Source of the DNA: Nocardioides sp. SYSU D00038
Lineage (GTDB): Bacteria > Actinomycetota > Actinomycetes > Propionibacteriales > Nocardioidaceae
Assembly (NCBI RefSeq): GCF_016924665.1
Contig: NZ_JAFFJT010000009.1
Location: 45,709-109,708 of the forward strand
Length of the DNA: 64,000 nt
Reading direction: 5' to 3'
The notes under the pieces are model-generated. The model was not told where the DNA came from and searched no databases. It worked only from the letters and a program-made list of their open reading frames with translations. The translations under genes were made by a program, and so were the position numbers. How positions within the stretch are numbered: the first letter of the stretch is position 1; each line of letters begins with the position of its first letter. Shown here piece by piece: positions 53,156 to 61,208 of the stretch.

Positions 53156-53487
53156 CGCTGGTCCACCGGGTGCGCGACCACGACTTCTCCGACGTGGTGC
53201 TCGGCGCGGCGCGTCCGGTGCTGGTCGGGTTCCACGCCGACTGGAGTCGACCGTGCCGCCAGGTGGGTGCCGTGCTCGACGAGCTCGCCGTCGAGCTGCC
53301 GTGGCTGGGCTTCGTCCGGCTCGACGTCGACACCGACCCGCTGACCCCCGCGACGTACGACGTGACCGGGCTGCCCTCGCTGCTGGCCTTCGACCGGGGC
53401 GAGGTGGTGCTGAGCGTGATCGGCACCCGGCCCAAGCAGACGCTGCGCGAGCTGTTCCTCGGGCTGCGGGGGTCTCAGCGGGTGTAG
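53152..53487 (+). CDS. Thioredoxin-fold protein lacking the first active-site Cys
   Basis: A 111-aa thioredoxin fold. The active-site region reads FHADWSRPCRQVG: Ser32 stands in place of the nucleophilic Cys, leaving only Cys35. The cis-Pro loop GLPSLLAF is intact. It cannot act as a normal dithiol reductase; it may be a monothiol, peroxidase-like or binding protein. The last 13 bases overlap the convergent BTAD regulator gene. Confidence 0.85.
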   Translation: MTLVHRVRDHDFSDVVLGAARPVLVGFHADWSRPCRQVGAVLDELAVELPWLGFVRLDVDTDPLTPATYDVTGLPSLLAFDRGEVVLSVIGTRPKQTLRELFLGLRGSQRV

Positions 53488-56400
53488 TGCTCGCCGAGCC
53501 GCACCAGCTCCGACTCCAGCCGCGGCAGCCCCCACGCGCGGGCCAGCGCCACCGCGTCGGCCTGGTGGCGGGCGGCGTCGTCGGGCCGACCCAGCGCCAG
53601 GGCGCCACGGGCGAGGTAGGCGTCGACCGGACCGGTCGCCGCGGCGGTGCCGGCCGAGCACATCCGGCCGGCGTACGGCAGCACCAGGGGGTACGCCGCC
53701 GCGGCCAGCTCGGGCAGTTCGAGGCCGAGGGCGACCTCCAGCGCCATGCACCGCTGGATGAGCGCCATGAACGTGTGATCGTCGAGGTCGATGCCGAGCC
53801 GGGCGTGCAGCCGCTCGGCGAGCGCGCGGTCGCCGGCGCGCAGCGCGATCACGGTCGCCACCGGGCCGGCCGGCACGTCGGTGGCCTCCACGAAGGCGCC
53901 CGCGACCCCGGCCAGCTCCGCGTACTCGCCCAGCAGCACCGAGCGCACCACGGTGGTCGAGGTGACCGAGTCGATGATGTTGGGCATCCGCACCTCGCGG
54001 GCCAGCTCGGCCAGCCGCTCCAGCGCCCGGTCGGCCTCCTCGTCGCGGCCCTCCATCACCAGCCACGGCACCCGGACCACGTGCAGCACCGACTCCAGCG
54101 CGCCCAGGCCGCGGCTGCGGGTGAGCTCGACCAGGCGGGGCGCCTCGCGGCGGACGGTCGCGGCGTCGCCGACCTCGTTGGCCACGCTCACCGCCATCGT
54201 CTCGGCCATGAGCAGGTGCCGGGTGTCGTCGAGCGAGGCGGCGGCCTCCCGGGCCGCCCGGGCGTAGCGCACCCGGTCGTCGACGGTGTCGGGCCGCGAG
54301 CGTGCGGAGAAGGCGACCAGGTAGGCCGACGCCCGCAGCCGCGCGTCGTCGGAGGCCTCGGCGGTGGCGAGCGCGTCGGCGACCAGCGCGTCGATGCGGG
54401 CCACGTCACCGCCGTAGAAGAGCTCCATCGCCAGCGCCAGCTGGGCGCGGCAGCGCAGGCCGGCCTGCTCCTCGGGGAGCCGCCGCACCGCCCGCTCGAG
54501 GGCGTCGACGATCGGGGCGTGCACGACCCCGAAGCCGCGCACCTGCCACAGCGCGCCCTCGCTGGTGGAGATCGCGGCGCGCGTGGCCAGCTCGACGTCG
54601 CCGAGCTGCTCGGCCACCGAGACCGCCTCGTCGACGGCCTCCGAGACCGCCGCCCAGTCGCCGCCCCAGCGGCCGGCGTCGGCGCGCATCATCAGCAGCT
54701 CGAACCGCTCCCGCAGGCCCGACCCCAGGTCCCACGCCTGCCATGCCAGGGCCCGGCCGAGGTGCCCGGCCTCCTCGTCGTACGCCGCCTGCGCGCGGGC
54801 CGCCTCGGCGGTGACCACCATCGCCCGCCAGCCCTCGGCCGCCCAGGCGTAGCCGGCCAGCTCCCAGTGGTGGGCGGCGTAGGCGCGCTGGTCGGGGCGG
54901 GCCATCGGGGTGCGGTCGACGATCACCCGCCCCACCGCCCGGTGCCAGGCCGAGCGCTCCGCCTCGGGCAGCGAGTCGTGCACCGCCTCGCGCACCACGC
55001 CGTGGGAGAACGCGTACGTCGCGCGCCGGGCGCCCTCGACGACCAGGCCGGCGTCGATGGCCGGGCGCAGCCGGCCGACCAGCTCGGGCACCGGCACGTC
55101 GAGCATGTAGGCGACCAGGTCGGCGTCGAAGTCGACCTCGACCACGCTGGCGGCCGACAGCGCCTCGAGCGTGGCCGCGGGCAGCTCGTGCACCCGGGCC
55201 AGCACCACGTCGGTGAGCGAGCCGCTGAGCCGGCCCCCGGCGCGCGCCAGCTCGCTGAGGTAGAAGGGGTTGCCGGCGGTGCGCTGCCACAGGTCGTCGA
55301 CCTCGTCGGGGCGCTCACCCGTCACGCCGGCCACCAGCTCGGTGGCGGCCTCGCGGTCCAGCCCCTCGAGGTCGAGCCGCAGCCCCTGGCGCCGGGCCAG
55401 CTCGGAGGTCAGCCGCAGCACGTGCGGCGCCGGGGTGGCGCCGCCGGTGCGCATCGTCAGCGCCAGCAGCAGCGGTCGGTTCGCGGCCGCCTCGGCGACG
55501 GCGAGCAGCAGCTCGACGGTCGCGGGGTCGGCCCACTGCACGTCCTCGAGCACCAGCACGAGCGGGTGCCGGGCGGCCAGCCCCGCCAGCCGCGCCGCGC
55601 TGGCGGCCCGGCCCTCGAAGTCGTCGGGCGCGCCGAGCAGGTCGGTGAGGTCGTCCGGCACGTCGGGCAGCTGCTCGGCGAGGCTGCGCACGATCGTCAC
55701 CCACGGCCACAGCGGCGGTGGGCCGTTGACGGAGCACTGGCCGGAGGCGACCGTGTGCCCGTCGCTGAACGCACGCAGCGAGAGCTCGGCCACCAGCCGC
55801 GACTTGCCGACCCCCGCCTCGCCGGTGACCAGCACGGTGCGGGCGCGGCCGGCCCGCTCGCCGTCGAGGCAGTCGAGCAGCCGCCGGAGCTCGTCGTCAC
55901 GCCCGGCGAGCGGCCACGGCGGGAGCGGTGGCGACTGGCGGTACGGCGGGTGCGCCGGCTCGGGCTCCGGCTCGCTCACCACCACCGGTGCCGGCGCGTC
56001 GTCGCTCGACTCGACCGAGGCGTCCTGGCGCAGGATCGCGGTCTGCAGCTCGCGCAGTGGCGGGCTCGGCTCCACACCGAGCTCGTCGTCGAGCAGCGCC
56101 CGCAGCGACTGCAGCACCTCGAGCGCGTCGGCCTGTCGACCGCACCGGGTGAGCGCCACCGCCCGCAGCGCCCACCAGCGCTCGTGGAGCGGGTGTGCGG
56201 CCGCGGCGGCGGCCAGGGTGCCGACCAGCTCGGCGTGCCGGCCCAGCGCCAGGCCGGCCACCGCCCCCAGCTCCTCCGCGGCCGAGCGCAGGTCGTCGAG
56301 GCGGATGCGCTCGGCCGTCGCGGCGACGTCGTCGCCGAGCTCGGCGTACGGCGTGCCGCGCCACCCGGCCAGCGCGTCCGAGAGCAGCCGGGCCGCGGTC

Positions 56401-56813
56401 TCGACCCGGTCGCGGTGGGCGGGGGCGCAGCGTGGCCGCAGCGGGTCGGGGACGACGGCCAGCAGCTCGCGGGCCTCGGCGACCGCCCGCTCCAGCACCA
56501 CCGCGTCGCAGGCGTCGCGGTGGTCGCGCAGCGCGTAGCCCTCGCCGTCGGTCACGAGCAGCGCTGGCGGGGTGCGCGGCGGCCGGTGTGGCTCGAGCGC
56601 GCGGCGCAGCGCGCCGACGTACCCGTGCAGGGTGGCGAGCGCCCCGGCCGGCGGCGCCTCGCCCCACACCCGGGCGATGAGGGTGTCGGTGGGGACCGTG
56701 CGCCCGCCCGCGAGGGCGAGCGCAGCGATGATCGCCCGCTGACGGGGGGTGCCGAGGTCGACGGCGCGGCCGTCGACGCGGACCGCCACGGGGCCCAGCA
56801 CGGCTATCTCCAC
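53475..56813 (-). CDS. BTAD/SARP-AAA-TPR transcriptional regulator
   Basis: A 1112-aa regulator. Residues 1-90 are an OmpR-type winged helix (GTPRQRAIIAALALAGG); about 100-260 is the bacterial transcriptional activation domain. An ATPase follows, with Walker A GEAGVGKSR near 344 and Walker B LVLVLEDVQWAD near 430. The rest is TPR-like helices. It resembles AfsR-type regulators and LuxR-type ATPases without the final LuxR domain. It is convergent with the hemerythrin operon, a possible target. Confidence 0.88.
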   Translation of the reverse strand: MEIAVLGPVAVRVDGRAVDLGTPRQRAIIAALALAGGRTVPTDTLIARVWGEAPPAGALATLHGYVGALRRALEPHRPPRTPPALLVTDGEGYALRDHRDACDAVVLERAVAEARELLAVVPDPLRPRCAPAHRDRVETAARLLSDALAGWRGTPYAELGDDVAATAERIRLDDLRSAAEELGAVAGLALGRHAELVGTLAAAAAAHPLHERWWALRAVALTRCGRQADALEVLQSLRALLDDELGVEPSPPLRELQTAILRQDASVESSDDAPAPVVVSEPEPEPAHPPYRQSPPLPPWPLAGRDDELRRLLDCLDGERAGRARTVLVTGEAGVGKSRLVAELSLRAFSDGHTVASGQCSVNGPPPLWPWVTIVRSLAEQLPDVPDDLTDLLGAPDDFEGRAASAARLAGLAARHPLVLVLEDVQWADPATVELLLAVAEAAANRPLLLALTMRTGGATPAPHVLRLTSELARRQGLRLDLEGLDREAATELVAGVTGERPDEVDDLWQRTAGNPFYLSELARAGGRLSGSLTDVVLARVHELPAATLEALSAASVVEVDFDADLVAYMLDVPVPELVGRLRPAIDAGLVVEGARRATYAFSHGVVREAVHDSLPEAERSAWHRAVGRVIVDRTPMARPDQRAYAAHHWELAGYAWAAEGWRAMVVTAEAARAQAAYDEEAGHLGRALAWQAWDLGSGLRERFELLMMRADAGRWGGDWAAVSEAVDEAVSVAEQLGDVELATRAAISTSEGALWQVRGFGVVHAPIVDALERAVRRLPEEQAGLRCRAQLALAMELFYGGDVARIDALVADALATAEASDDARLRASAYLVAFSARSRPDTVDDRVRYARAAREAAASLDDTRHLLMAETMAVSVANEVGDAATVRREAPRLVELTRSRGLGALESVLHVVRVPWLVMEGRDEEADRALERLAELAREVRMPNIIDSVTSTTVVRSVLLGEYAELAGVAGAFVEATDVPAGPVATVIALRAGDRALAERLHARLGIDLDDHTFMALIQRCMALEVALGLELPELAAAAYPLVLPYAGRMCSAGTAAATGPVDAYLARGALALGRPDDAARHQADAVALARAWGLPRLESELVRLGEHYTR

Positions 56814-56876
56814 CCCAGCAGGGTAAAGACCCCGCGCTACCCCGGTGACGGCGTCGGGTGGTTCAAGAGGTGCGCG

Positions 56877-57008
56877 TCAGGCGGCGTGGGTCTCGCGGGC
56901 GACGGCGTCGCCGGCCACCCAGACGGCCTCCATGCGGGTGCGGCCGTTCTCGTCGACCACCGGCAGCCACCGCATCGTCGGCCGGTCGGACACCTGGGAT
57001 TCCTTCAT
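56877..57008 (-). CDS. 43-aa miniprotein
   Basis: A 43-codon frame with a near-perfect AGGAGGTG ribosome binding site six bases before the ATG at 57008. It reads MKESQVSDRP, then TMRWLPVVDENGRTRMEAVWV, and ends VARETHAA. There is no membrane helix; it looks like a small beta hairpin. It precedes the BTAD regulator by 63 bp on the same strand and may be co-transcribed. The strong ribosome binding site and the balanced composition argue that it is real. Confidence 0.7.
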   Translation of the reverse strand: MKESQVSDRPTMRWLPVVDENGRTRMEAVWVAGDAVARETHAA

Positions 57009-57161
57009 GGGACACCTCCTGTTCACCTTCTGTTCACCCAAGGTACCAGATCCCCACCGCGGCCGTCCCGTGCGGCTCGCTCGCAATCGTCGCCGCTCCA
57101 CCCGGAGCCTGGTTCTGCCGGCTGTGGGGGGTGGTTGCTCCACGGGCGGGCCGGGCGGGGT

Positions 57162-57291
57162 GGTTTCCCCGGTGAACCGGGGAAACCCGCACTCCTCGGC
57201 CGGAACCATCGAACCTCTCGGCCAGAACCTCGACTACTCGGCCGGAACTCTGGCCGACAAGTCGTGGTTTCCCCGGTGAACCGGGGAAACC
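57162..57291. repeat. Family B hairpin element, copies 2 and 3 with spaced boxes
   Basis: This element lies in the 373-bp gap before the helicase gene. Two identical palindromes (57162-57187 and 57266-57291) have arms GGTTTCCCCGG / CCGGGGAAACC with a GTGA loop, 104 bp apart. Between them, CTCGGCC(G/A)GAAC occurs at 57195, 57217 and 57237, i.e. 22 and 20 bp apart, roughly two helical turns. CTCTGGCCGAC follows, as in copy 1 at 39796-39880. The rest of the gap (57009-57161) shows nothing clear beyond AT-richer promoter-like sequence near 57030. Confidence 0.8.
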
Positions 57292-57368
57292 CGCAACCCA
57301 CCCCGCCCCCACCCACCCGTGACCCACCCCACCGCGACGACGAATCTGCGACGACGTCGCGCACGCAC

Positions 57369-57381
57369 TACCGTTGCAGGG
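57369..57381 (+). promoter_or_regulatory. Leaderless -10 before the DEAD-box helicase
   Basis: TACCGT (57369-57374) lies seven bases before the GTG at 57382, with no ribosome binding site except a weak CAGGGG. Confidence 0.55.
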
Positions 57382-59124
57382 GTGAGTACCGAAGATCCTG
57401 GAGCAGCGCAGACGCCGGAGGTTCCGTCGTTCAGCGACCTCGGGCTCGACGGACCCGTGCTGCAGGCGCTGGCCGACGTCGGCTACGAGACCCCCTCTCG
57501 GGTGCAGGCCGCGACCATCCCGCCGCTGCTGGCCGGCCGCGACGTGGTCGGGGTCGCCCAGACCGGCACCGGCAAGACCGCGGCGTTCGCGCTGCCGATC
57601 CTCTCCCGCCTCGACCTCTCGCAGAAGAGCCCGCAGGCGCTCGTGCTGGCGCCGACCCGTGAGCTCGCGCTCCAGGTGTGCGAGGCGTTCGAGCGCTACG
57701 CCGCCCACCTGTCCGGGGTCCGGGTGCTGCCGGTCTACGGCGGCCAGGGCTACGGCGTCCAGCTGTCCGCGCTGCGCCGCGGCGTGCACGTCGTCGTCGG
57801 CACGCCCGGCCGGATCATGGACCACCTCGACAAGGGCACCCTCGACCTCACCCAGCTGCGGTTCCTGGTGCTCGACGAGGCCGACGAGATGCTCAACATG
57901 GGCTTCGCCGAGGACGTCGAGACCATCCTGGCCGACACCCCGGACGACAAGAACGTGGCGCTGTTCTCGGCGACCATGCCGGCGCAGATCCGCAAGCTGT
58001 CGAAGAAGTACCTGCACGACCCCGAAGAGATCACCGTCAAGAACCCCACGACGACCTCGTCGACGATCACCCAGCGCTACCTGCTGGTCTCCTACCCCCA
58101 GAAGGTCGACGCCCTCACCCGCATCCTCGAGGTCGAGAACTTCGAGGGGATGATCGTCTTCGTCCGCACCAAGAACGAGACCGAGCTGCTCGCCGAGAAG
58201 CTCCGCGCCCGCGGCTTCTCGGCCACGGCGATCAACGGCGACGTGCCGCAGAACGTCCGCGAGCGCACGGTCAACCAGCTCAAGTCGGCCGAGCTCGACA
58301 TCCTCGTGGCCACCGACGTCGCCGCGCGCGGCCTCGACGTCGAGCGGATCAGCCACGTCGTCAACTACGACATCCCCACCGACACCGAGTCCTACGTCCA
58401 CCGGATCGGCCGCACCGGTCGCGCCGGCCGCACCGGCGACGCGATCTCGTTCGTCACCCCGCGTGAGCGCTACCTGCTCAAGCACATCGAGAAGGCCACC
58501 CGTCAGCCGCTCACCCAGATGCAGCTGCCCGGCGTCGACGAGGTCAACCAGACCCGCCTCTCCCGCTGGGACGACGCGATCACCGAGGCGCTCCAGGCGA
58601 CCGCCCGGATCGAGCGGTTCCGCGACATCATCAAGCACTACGTCGACGAGTACGACGTGCCCGAGGTCGACGTCGCGGCCGCGCTCGCCGTGGTGGCCCA
58701 GGGCGACGAGCCGCTGCTGCTCGACCCCAAGGCCGAGCGCCCGGCCCGCCAGGAGCGGCCGCCGCGCGACGATCGGGGCGACCGCACCGACCGCGGTCCC
58801 CGCAAGCACCGCGGCGGCGACGTGCCGATGGCGACGTACCGGATCGCCGTCGGCCGGCGCCACAAGGTCGAGCCGCGCCAGATCGTCGGCGCGATCGCCA
58901 ACGAGGGCGGCCTGAGCCGCGGCGACTTCGGGCACATCGCGATCAAGCCCGACTTCTCGCTCGTCGAGCTCCCCGCCGACCTGCCCGAGCACGTCCACGA
59001 CGCCCTGCGCGCCACCCGGATCTCCGGCAAGCTCATCGACCTCAAGCCCGACGACGGCCCGCCCGGCCGCCGCCCGCGCAGCGACGGCCCGCCTCCCCGC
59101 AAGCCGCGCCACAAGAAGGCCTGA
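57382..59124 (+). CDS. DEAD-box RNA helicase (DeaD/CsdA type)
   Basis: A 580-aa helicase. Motifs in order: Q motif near VGYETPSRVQAATIP, Walker A AQTGTGKT at about 58-65, PTRELA, TPGR, DEAD in VLDEADEML, SAT, then VATDVAARGLDV and HRIGRTGRAGR. After a basic, Arg/Asp-rich linker comes a DbpA-type RNA-binding domain (TYRIAVGRRHKVEPRQIVGAIANEGGL) and a Lys/Arg-rich tail. It unwinds RNA in ribosome assembly or mRNA decay, often in cold stress. Confidence 0.95.
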   Translation: MSTEDPGAAQTPEVPSFSDLGLDGPVLQALADVGYETPSRVQAATIPPLLAGRDVVGVAQTGTGKTAAFALPILSRLDLSQKSPQALVLAPTRELALQVCEAFERYAAHLSGVRVLPVYGGQGYGVQLSALRRGVHVVVGTPGRIMDHLDKGTLDLTQLRFLVLDEADEMLNMGFAEDVETILADTPDDKNVALFSATMPAQIRKLSKKYLHDPEEITVKNPTTTSSTITQRYLLVSYPQKVDALTRILEVENFEGMIVFVRTKNETELLAEKLRARGFSATAINGDVPQNVRERTVNQLKSAELDILVATDVAARGLDVERISHVVNYDIPTDTESYVHRIGRTGRAGRTGDAISFVTPRERYLLKHIEKATRQPLTQMQLPGVDEVNQTRLSRWDDAITEALQATARIERFRDIIKHYVDEYDVPEVDVAAALAVVAQGDEPLLLDPKAERPARQERPPRDDRGDRTDRGPRKHRGGDVPMATYRIAVGRRHKVEPRQIVGAIANEGGLSRGDFGHIAIKPDFSLVELPADLPEHVHDALRATRISGKLIDLKPDDGPPGRRPRSDGPPPRKPRHKKA

Positions 59125-59130
59125 GCGCGC

Positions 59131-60006
59131 TCAGTCCCAGAGGAAGTCGGCGACCTGCTGCAGCGACTCGACTCCCTCGGCGAGCCCGAACAGCGGCCAG
59201 TCGTGCGGGAGCAGGTCGTGCTCGCGCAGGTCGACGGTCGTGCCCGGTCCGGCCAGCTCGGCGAGCCGGCGGCACTGGGGCAGGAACTGCTCCGCGCGGC
59301 TGACCAGCACCAGCAGGTCGCCCAGGCCGGACAGGTCGCCGTTGATCGGGGAGTGCAGGGGGTCGGCGAGGTCGCGGCCGCCGGCGTAGTGGCGGGCTGC
59401 GGTGAGCAGCCCGCTGCGCGGCAGCACCTGGTCGACCGCGTCGAGGTGGAGGGTCTCGGGGTCGTCGAGGGTGAGGTCGACCCAGGGCGAGAGCAGCGCC
59501 AGCCGCTGCGGGCGCGGGGCCAGGTCGCGGTCGCGGAGCAGCTGGGCAGTCACCAGCGCGAGCCCGCCACCGGCCGAGTCGCCGACCAGCACCAGCTCGT
59601 CCTCGGGGTGCCGCCGGGCCAGCTCGGCCCAGACCTCCAGCACCGCCTCGGTCGTCTGCTCGACCGTGTGCTCCGGCGCCAGCGGGTACTCGACGTAGGT
59701 CGCCCGCGCCCGCCCCGCCCGCGCCACGCGCAGCAGCACCCGCCAGTGCGCCGACGGGCTGGAGAGCACGTAGGCGCCGCCGTGCAGCAGCACCACGTGC
59801 CGCCCGGGCAGCGCGTCGTCCGGGGTCGCGGTGGCGACGGTCGCCGCGCCCACGGCGTAGGAGGTCGAGGCGGCACGGCGTCGTACCCACCACGGCAGCG
59901 CCGCCTGAGGCACCCGCGGCGGGTGCGTGAACGCCCACCCCACCACCGGCCGCGGCACGGCCCGGAGCGCGGCCTGCGCCACCGGCGACGTCCAGCTCGG
60001 GCCCAC
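59131..60006 (-). CDS. Alpha/beta hydrolase, HSL/acetyl-esterase type
   Basis: A 291-aa hydrolase. The oxyanion motif is LLHGGAY, and the nucleophile is Ser in VGDSAGGGLAL. The acid and His are in the C-terminal half (LREHDLLPHDWPLF). I start at GTG 60006, which follows AGGGTGG. The longer reading frame begins MRAKRASKPPHP, but those residues are translated from a Family A repeat, so they are unlikely to be protein. It probably hydrolyses acyl esters or lipids in the cytoplasm. Confidence 0.82.
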   Translation of the reverse strand: MGPSWTSPVAQAALRAVPRPVVGWAFTHPPRVPQAALPWWVRRRAASTSYAVGAATVATATPDDALPGRHVVLLHGGAYVLSSPSAHWRVLLRVARAGRARATYVEYPLAPEHTVEQTTEAVLEVWAELARRHPEDELVLVGDSAGGGLALVTAQLLRDRDLAPRPQRLALLSPWVDLTLDDPETLHLDAVDQVLPRSGLLTAARHYAGGRDLADPLHSPINGDLSGLGDLLVLVSRAEQFLPQCRRLAELAGPGTTVDLREHDLLPHDWPLFGLAEGVESLQQVADFLWD

Positions 60007-60055
60007 CCGCCCACCCTGCCGGTGCCTGCGCAGCCGTGGCAACCGGGTGACCACC

Positions 60056-60250
60056 GCTGGTCGAGCAGCGAGCGCCAGCGTGCGTCGTCGAGACCCGGCG
60101 AGCCGGAAGCCCTGCCCTCCGCACCGGAGGGCGTCCGGGTGCGGGGGTTTCGAGGCTCGCTTCGCTCGCACCTCAACCAGCGCAGACCGGTGGTCGAGGT
60201 GCGAAGGCCGCCAGGTCTGAGCCTCGAGACCCGGTGAGCCGAGCGCCCTC
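60056..60250. repeat. Family A repeat block 7 (two units)
   Basis: This block lies between the flavoprotein stop and the hydrolase start on the minus strand. Units: about 60056-60182, starting GGTCGAGCAGCGAGCGCCAG and ending TCGCACCTCAACCAGCG, and a partial one at about 60189-60250, with the AGGCC-GCCA-GGTCT hairpin. Read as protein it gives the MRAKRASKPPHP-type sequence that extends the hydrolase frame. Confidence 0.8.
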
Positions 60251-60270
60251 CGGTCCCCGGGGACCTCCGG

Positions 60271-61170
60271 TCAGTCGAGCAGCCGGGTGGCGACGAGCGA
60301 GGCGGCCGCGACCTGGCCGGCTGCGGCCGCGGTGAGCACCGAGGCCATCGGCATCGGCAGCTCGGGGTGGTGGGCGAGGTCACCGGCGGCGTGGACGCCG
60401 GGGACGCTGGTGCGGCCCATCGCGTCGATCCGGATGCAGCCCGAGGGCAGCATCTCCAGCCCGAGCTGCTCGGCGAACGGCGCCGACTGCGCGAACGACG
60501 TCACGACGTAGAGCCCCGCGACGTCCTCGTCCGGCCCGTCGGCGAACGACACGCGCGCGCCGGCCGGGCCGCGGCAGACCCCCGTCACCGGCTCGGTGCG
60601 CACGGCGACGCCCGGCGCCAGCTCGGCCTCGAGCTCGGCGCCGTCGGTGAGCACCGTGATCCGCGAGGCGACCGGGGCGAGGATCCCTGGCAGGTGCCCG
60701 GCGGCCTGGTTGCCGAGGACCGCGACGTGCCCGCCGGCGTACTCGTGCCCGTGGCAGAAGGGGCAGTGCGCCACCACGTCGCCGAACAGCTCGGTCAGCC
60801 CCGGCTTGTCCGGCAGCGTGTCGCGGACGCCGGTCGCGAGCACCACCCCGCGGGCGGTCAGCTCCTCGCCGTCCGCCTCGACGACGAGCACGTCGTCGTC
60901 GCGGCGTCGGACGGCGGTGGCCTCGGCGTCGCGCACGGTCACGGTGTCGTACGCCGTCAGCTCGGCCCGGGCGGCGGCGCGGAACTGCGGCGGCGGGGTG
61001 CCGTCGTGGGTCAGCACGTTGTGCATGTGGCTCGCGGGGGCGTTGCGGTAGCTGCCCGAGTCGAGCATGAGGACCCGCCGGTGCACCCGGCCCAGGGTCA
61101 GGGTCGCCTGCAGACCGGCGGGTCCGCCGCCGATCACGATCGCGTCGTAGTCAAGAGAGGTATTTGCCAT
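60271..61170 (-). CDS. Thioredoxin reductase-like FAD/NAD(P) oxidoreductase
   Basis: A 299-aa flavoprotein. IVIGGGPAGLQATLTLGR is the FAD motif, the redox pair is CPFCHG with Cys136 and Cys139, and the C-terminal FAD block is VPGVHAAGDLAH. Length and layout match low-molecular-weight thioredoxin reductases and their relatives that act on other thiols or produce H2O2. It is divergent from a MerR gene, with an over-spaced promoter between them, so its induction by that MerR is likely. Confidence 0.88.
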   Translation of the reverse strand: MANTSLDYDAIVIGGGPAGLQATLTLGRVHRRVLMLDSGSYRNAPASHMHNVLTHDGTPPPQFRAAARAELTAYDTVTVRDAEATAVRRRDDDVLVVEADGEELTARGVVLATGVRDTLPDKPGLTELFGDVVAHCPFCHGHEYAGGHVAVLGNQAAGHLPGILAPVASRITVLTDGAELEAELAPGVAVRTEPVTGVCRGPAGARVSFADGPDEDVAGLYVVTSFAQSAPFAEQLGLEMLPSGCIRIDAMGRTSVPGVHAAGDLAHHPELPMPMASVLTAAAAGQVAAASLVATRLLD

Positions 61171-61208
61171 GTGTACGAGGATGTGAGTTCATGTCGACAT
61201 GAAGTCAA
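61171..61208 (-). promoter_or_regulatory. MerR-type promoter with 19-bp spacer and perfect palindrome
   Basis: On the minus strand, TTGACT (61208-61203) and CATCCT (61183-61178) are separated by exactly 19 bp, and CATCCT lies seven bases before the oxidoreductase ATG. The palindrome TTCATGTCGACATGAA (61188-61203) fills the spacer and overlaps the divergent MerR start codon. This is the classical geometry for MerR/SoxR activation. Confidence 0.8.

Noticed and set aside
53148..57662. 1504-codon open frame on the plus strand
   Set aside because: It is antisense to the BTAD regulator, is rich in Arg/Gln/His/Gly without domains, and runs into the helicase gene in another frame. Long antisense frames are expected at this GC content.
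57034..59112. 692-codon minus-strand frame over the helicase
   Set aside because: Val/Asp/Gly-rich shadow of the DEAD-box helicase with no recognisable domain.
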